A DNA stretch of 7,014 nucleotides from Chitinophaga pinensis (GTDB taxonomy: Bacteria > Bacteroidota > Bacteroidia > M30B66). Positions within the stretch are counted from its first letter, which is position 1; each line of letters starts with the position of its first letter. Below, piece after piece: positions 6,185-7,014 of this stretch. The stretch is taken from the NCBI GenBank assembly GCA_943333015.1, contig CALQRR010000085.1, positions 1 to 7,014 on the forward strand, given 5' to 3'. The notes beneath the pieces were generated by a model that saw only the letters and a program-made list of their open reading frames with translations, was not told the origin of the DNA and did no database searches. The translations under genes were made by a program, and so were the position numbers.

Positions 6185-6207
6185 CGCCCCTTAAATAAAA
6201 AGAAAGC

Positions 6208-7014
6208 ATGAAGTTTATTATCTCCAGCAGTACGCTTCTCAAGCAATTGCAGGCTATTTCCGGTGTGCTGAGCACCAATAGCAGTCTGCCGATTCTGGAA
6301 GATTTCCTGTTCGAAATCTCCGAAGGTGAACTGAAAGTTTTTGCATCTGACCTCGACAATACCATCAGCACGACGTTTAAAGCCGATGCTGCGGAACCTG
6401 GTCGCGTTGCAATTCCTGCAAAAATGTTGCTCGATACACTGAAGAGCTTTCCTGAACAACCGCTTACATTCCTGATCAACAGCGAAAATTTCGGTATCGA
6501 GATCGCTTCTGGTTACGGTAAATACAAACTCAACGGTCACGATCCGGAAGAGTTTCCGCGTATTCCTGAAATTGAAGATGGCGCCGGTTTTAACGTCGAT
6601 GCCTCGATTCTTTTCAGCGGAATCAATAAAACCATTTTCGCTACCGGTAACGACGATTTGCGTCCGGTAATGTCGGGTGTTTTTATGCAGGTTGGTCCTG
6701 AACACATGACCATGGTGGCGACCGATTCTCACCGCTTGGTGCGTTACCGTCGCCTCGATGTGAGAGCTGCAGAAGAAGCCTCCTTCATCCTTCCTAAAAA
6801 ACCACTCAACCTGTTGAAAAACCTGCTTGGGTATGTAGATGGCGAAGTGGCGATTTTGTTCAATGCCAAAAATGCCTCATTCTCGTTTGATCATATCAAC
6901 CTGGTGTGCCGACTCATTGATGGCCGTTACCCGAACTACGAAGCGGTTATTCCAAAAGAAAACCCGTTCAAACTCACCATGGCGCGTCAGGATCTGATGA
7001 CCTCGATCCGTCGT
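6208..7014 (+). CDS. dnaN: DNA polymerase III beta subunit (sliding clamp), 3' end cut by window
   Basis: An open frame of 269 codons runs from ATG at 6208 to the window edge without a stop. The full protein should be about 370-375 residues, so roughly the last 100 are missing, including most of the third clamp domain. The N-terminus MKFIISSSTLLKQLQAISGV, the DLDNTI segment (48-53), ATDSHRLV (171-178) and RLIDGRYPNY (235-244) are signatures of bacterial DnaN. The protein forms the dimeric ring that tethers the replicative polymerase to DNA and recruits repair factors in the cytoplasm. It lies 98 bases after the DUF4340 gene with its own promoter. No dnaA, dnaA boxes or origin features are seen nearby, consistent with Bacteroidota dnaN often lying away from dnaA. 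Confidence 0.97.
   Translation, partial: MKFIISSSTLLKQLQAISGVLSTNSSLPILEDFLFEISEGELKVFASDLDNTISTTFKADAAEPGRVAIPAKMLLDTLKSFPEQPLTFLINSENFGIEIASGYGKYKLNGHDPEEFPRIPEIEDGAGFNVDASILFSGINKTIFATGNDDLRPVMSGVFMQVGPEHMTMVATDSHRLVRYRRLDVRAAEEASFILPKKPLNLLKNLLGYVDGEVAILFNAKNASFSFDHINLVCRLIDGRYPNYEAVIPKENPFKLTMARQDLMTSIRR

Noticed and set aside
6148..6732. 194-codon open frame on the minus strand
   Set aside because: It lies wholly opposite dnaN, whose family motifs are unmistakable, and its translation shows no recognisable domain.

Overview
The window looks like chromosomal DNA from a member of the Bacteroidota, probably of Flavobacteriales type. The gliding-motility genes gldF and gldG are almost confined to that phylum. 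The putative promoters match the Bacteroidota -7 consensus TAnnTTTG, and Shine-Dalgarno sequences are weak or absent. Base composition is near 50% GC by eye, which is high for a flavobacterium. The species cannot be named from this sequence.

The layout is two divergent gene blocks around a repeat-rich intergenic region. On the minus strand, reading leftwards from 2292, lie a 442-residue metallo-beta-lactamase/double-rhodanese protein with the CstB persulfide dioxygenase-sulfurtransferase architecture, a secreted single-domain rhodanese 8 bases further on, and, after a 214-base gap, a membrane-anchored SCO1/SenC thioredoxin-fold protein cut by the left edge. On the plus strand from 2607 lie gldF (ABC permease), gldG (auxiliary membrane subunit) and a DUF4340 membrane-anchored protein. 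These three are packed within 2 to 9 bases of each other. They are followed, behind a separate promoter, by dnaN (sliding clamp), which is cut by the right edge.

The left block reads as a reactive-sulfur module. The cytoplasmic CstB-like enzyme would oxidise persulfide and hand sulfur on through its C-terminal rhodanese, and the periplasmic rhodanese could handle sulfane sulfur outside the membrane. The SCO protein is probably a copper or thiol chaperone and may be only a neighbour. The right block encodes the membrane part of a GldAFG-type ABC system. Its ATPase GldA is not in the window.

The 314-base region between the two starts (2293-2606) is the most unusual part. It holds an 18-bp perfect palindrome flanked by 10-bp direct repeats, three REP-like hairpins of the form CGG-n-CT..AG-n-CCG, an extra hairpin, a 10-bp inverted repeat bounding two of the hairpins, and an 85% identical 60-bp direct repeat. 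Near-consensus promoters sit at both ends of the cluster. No complete new enzymatic or defence system is visible. The novelty, if any, lies in these repeats and in the composition of the two operons.
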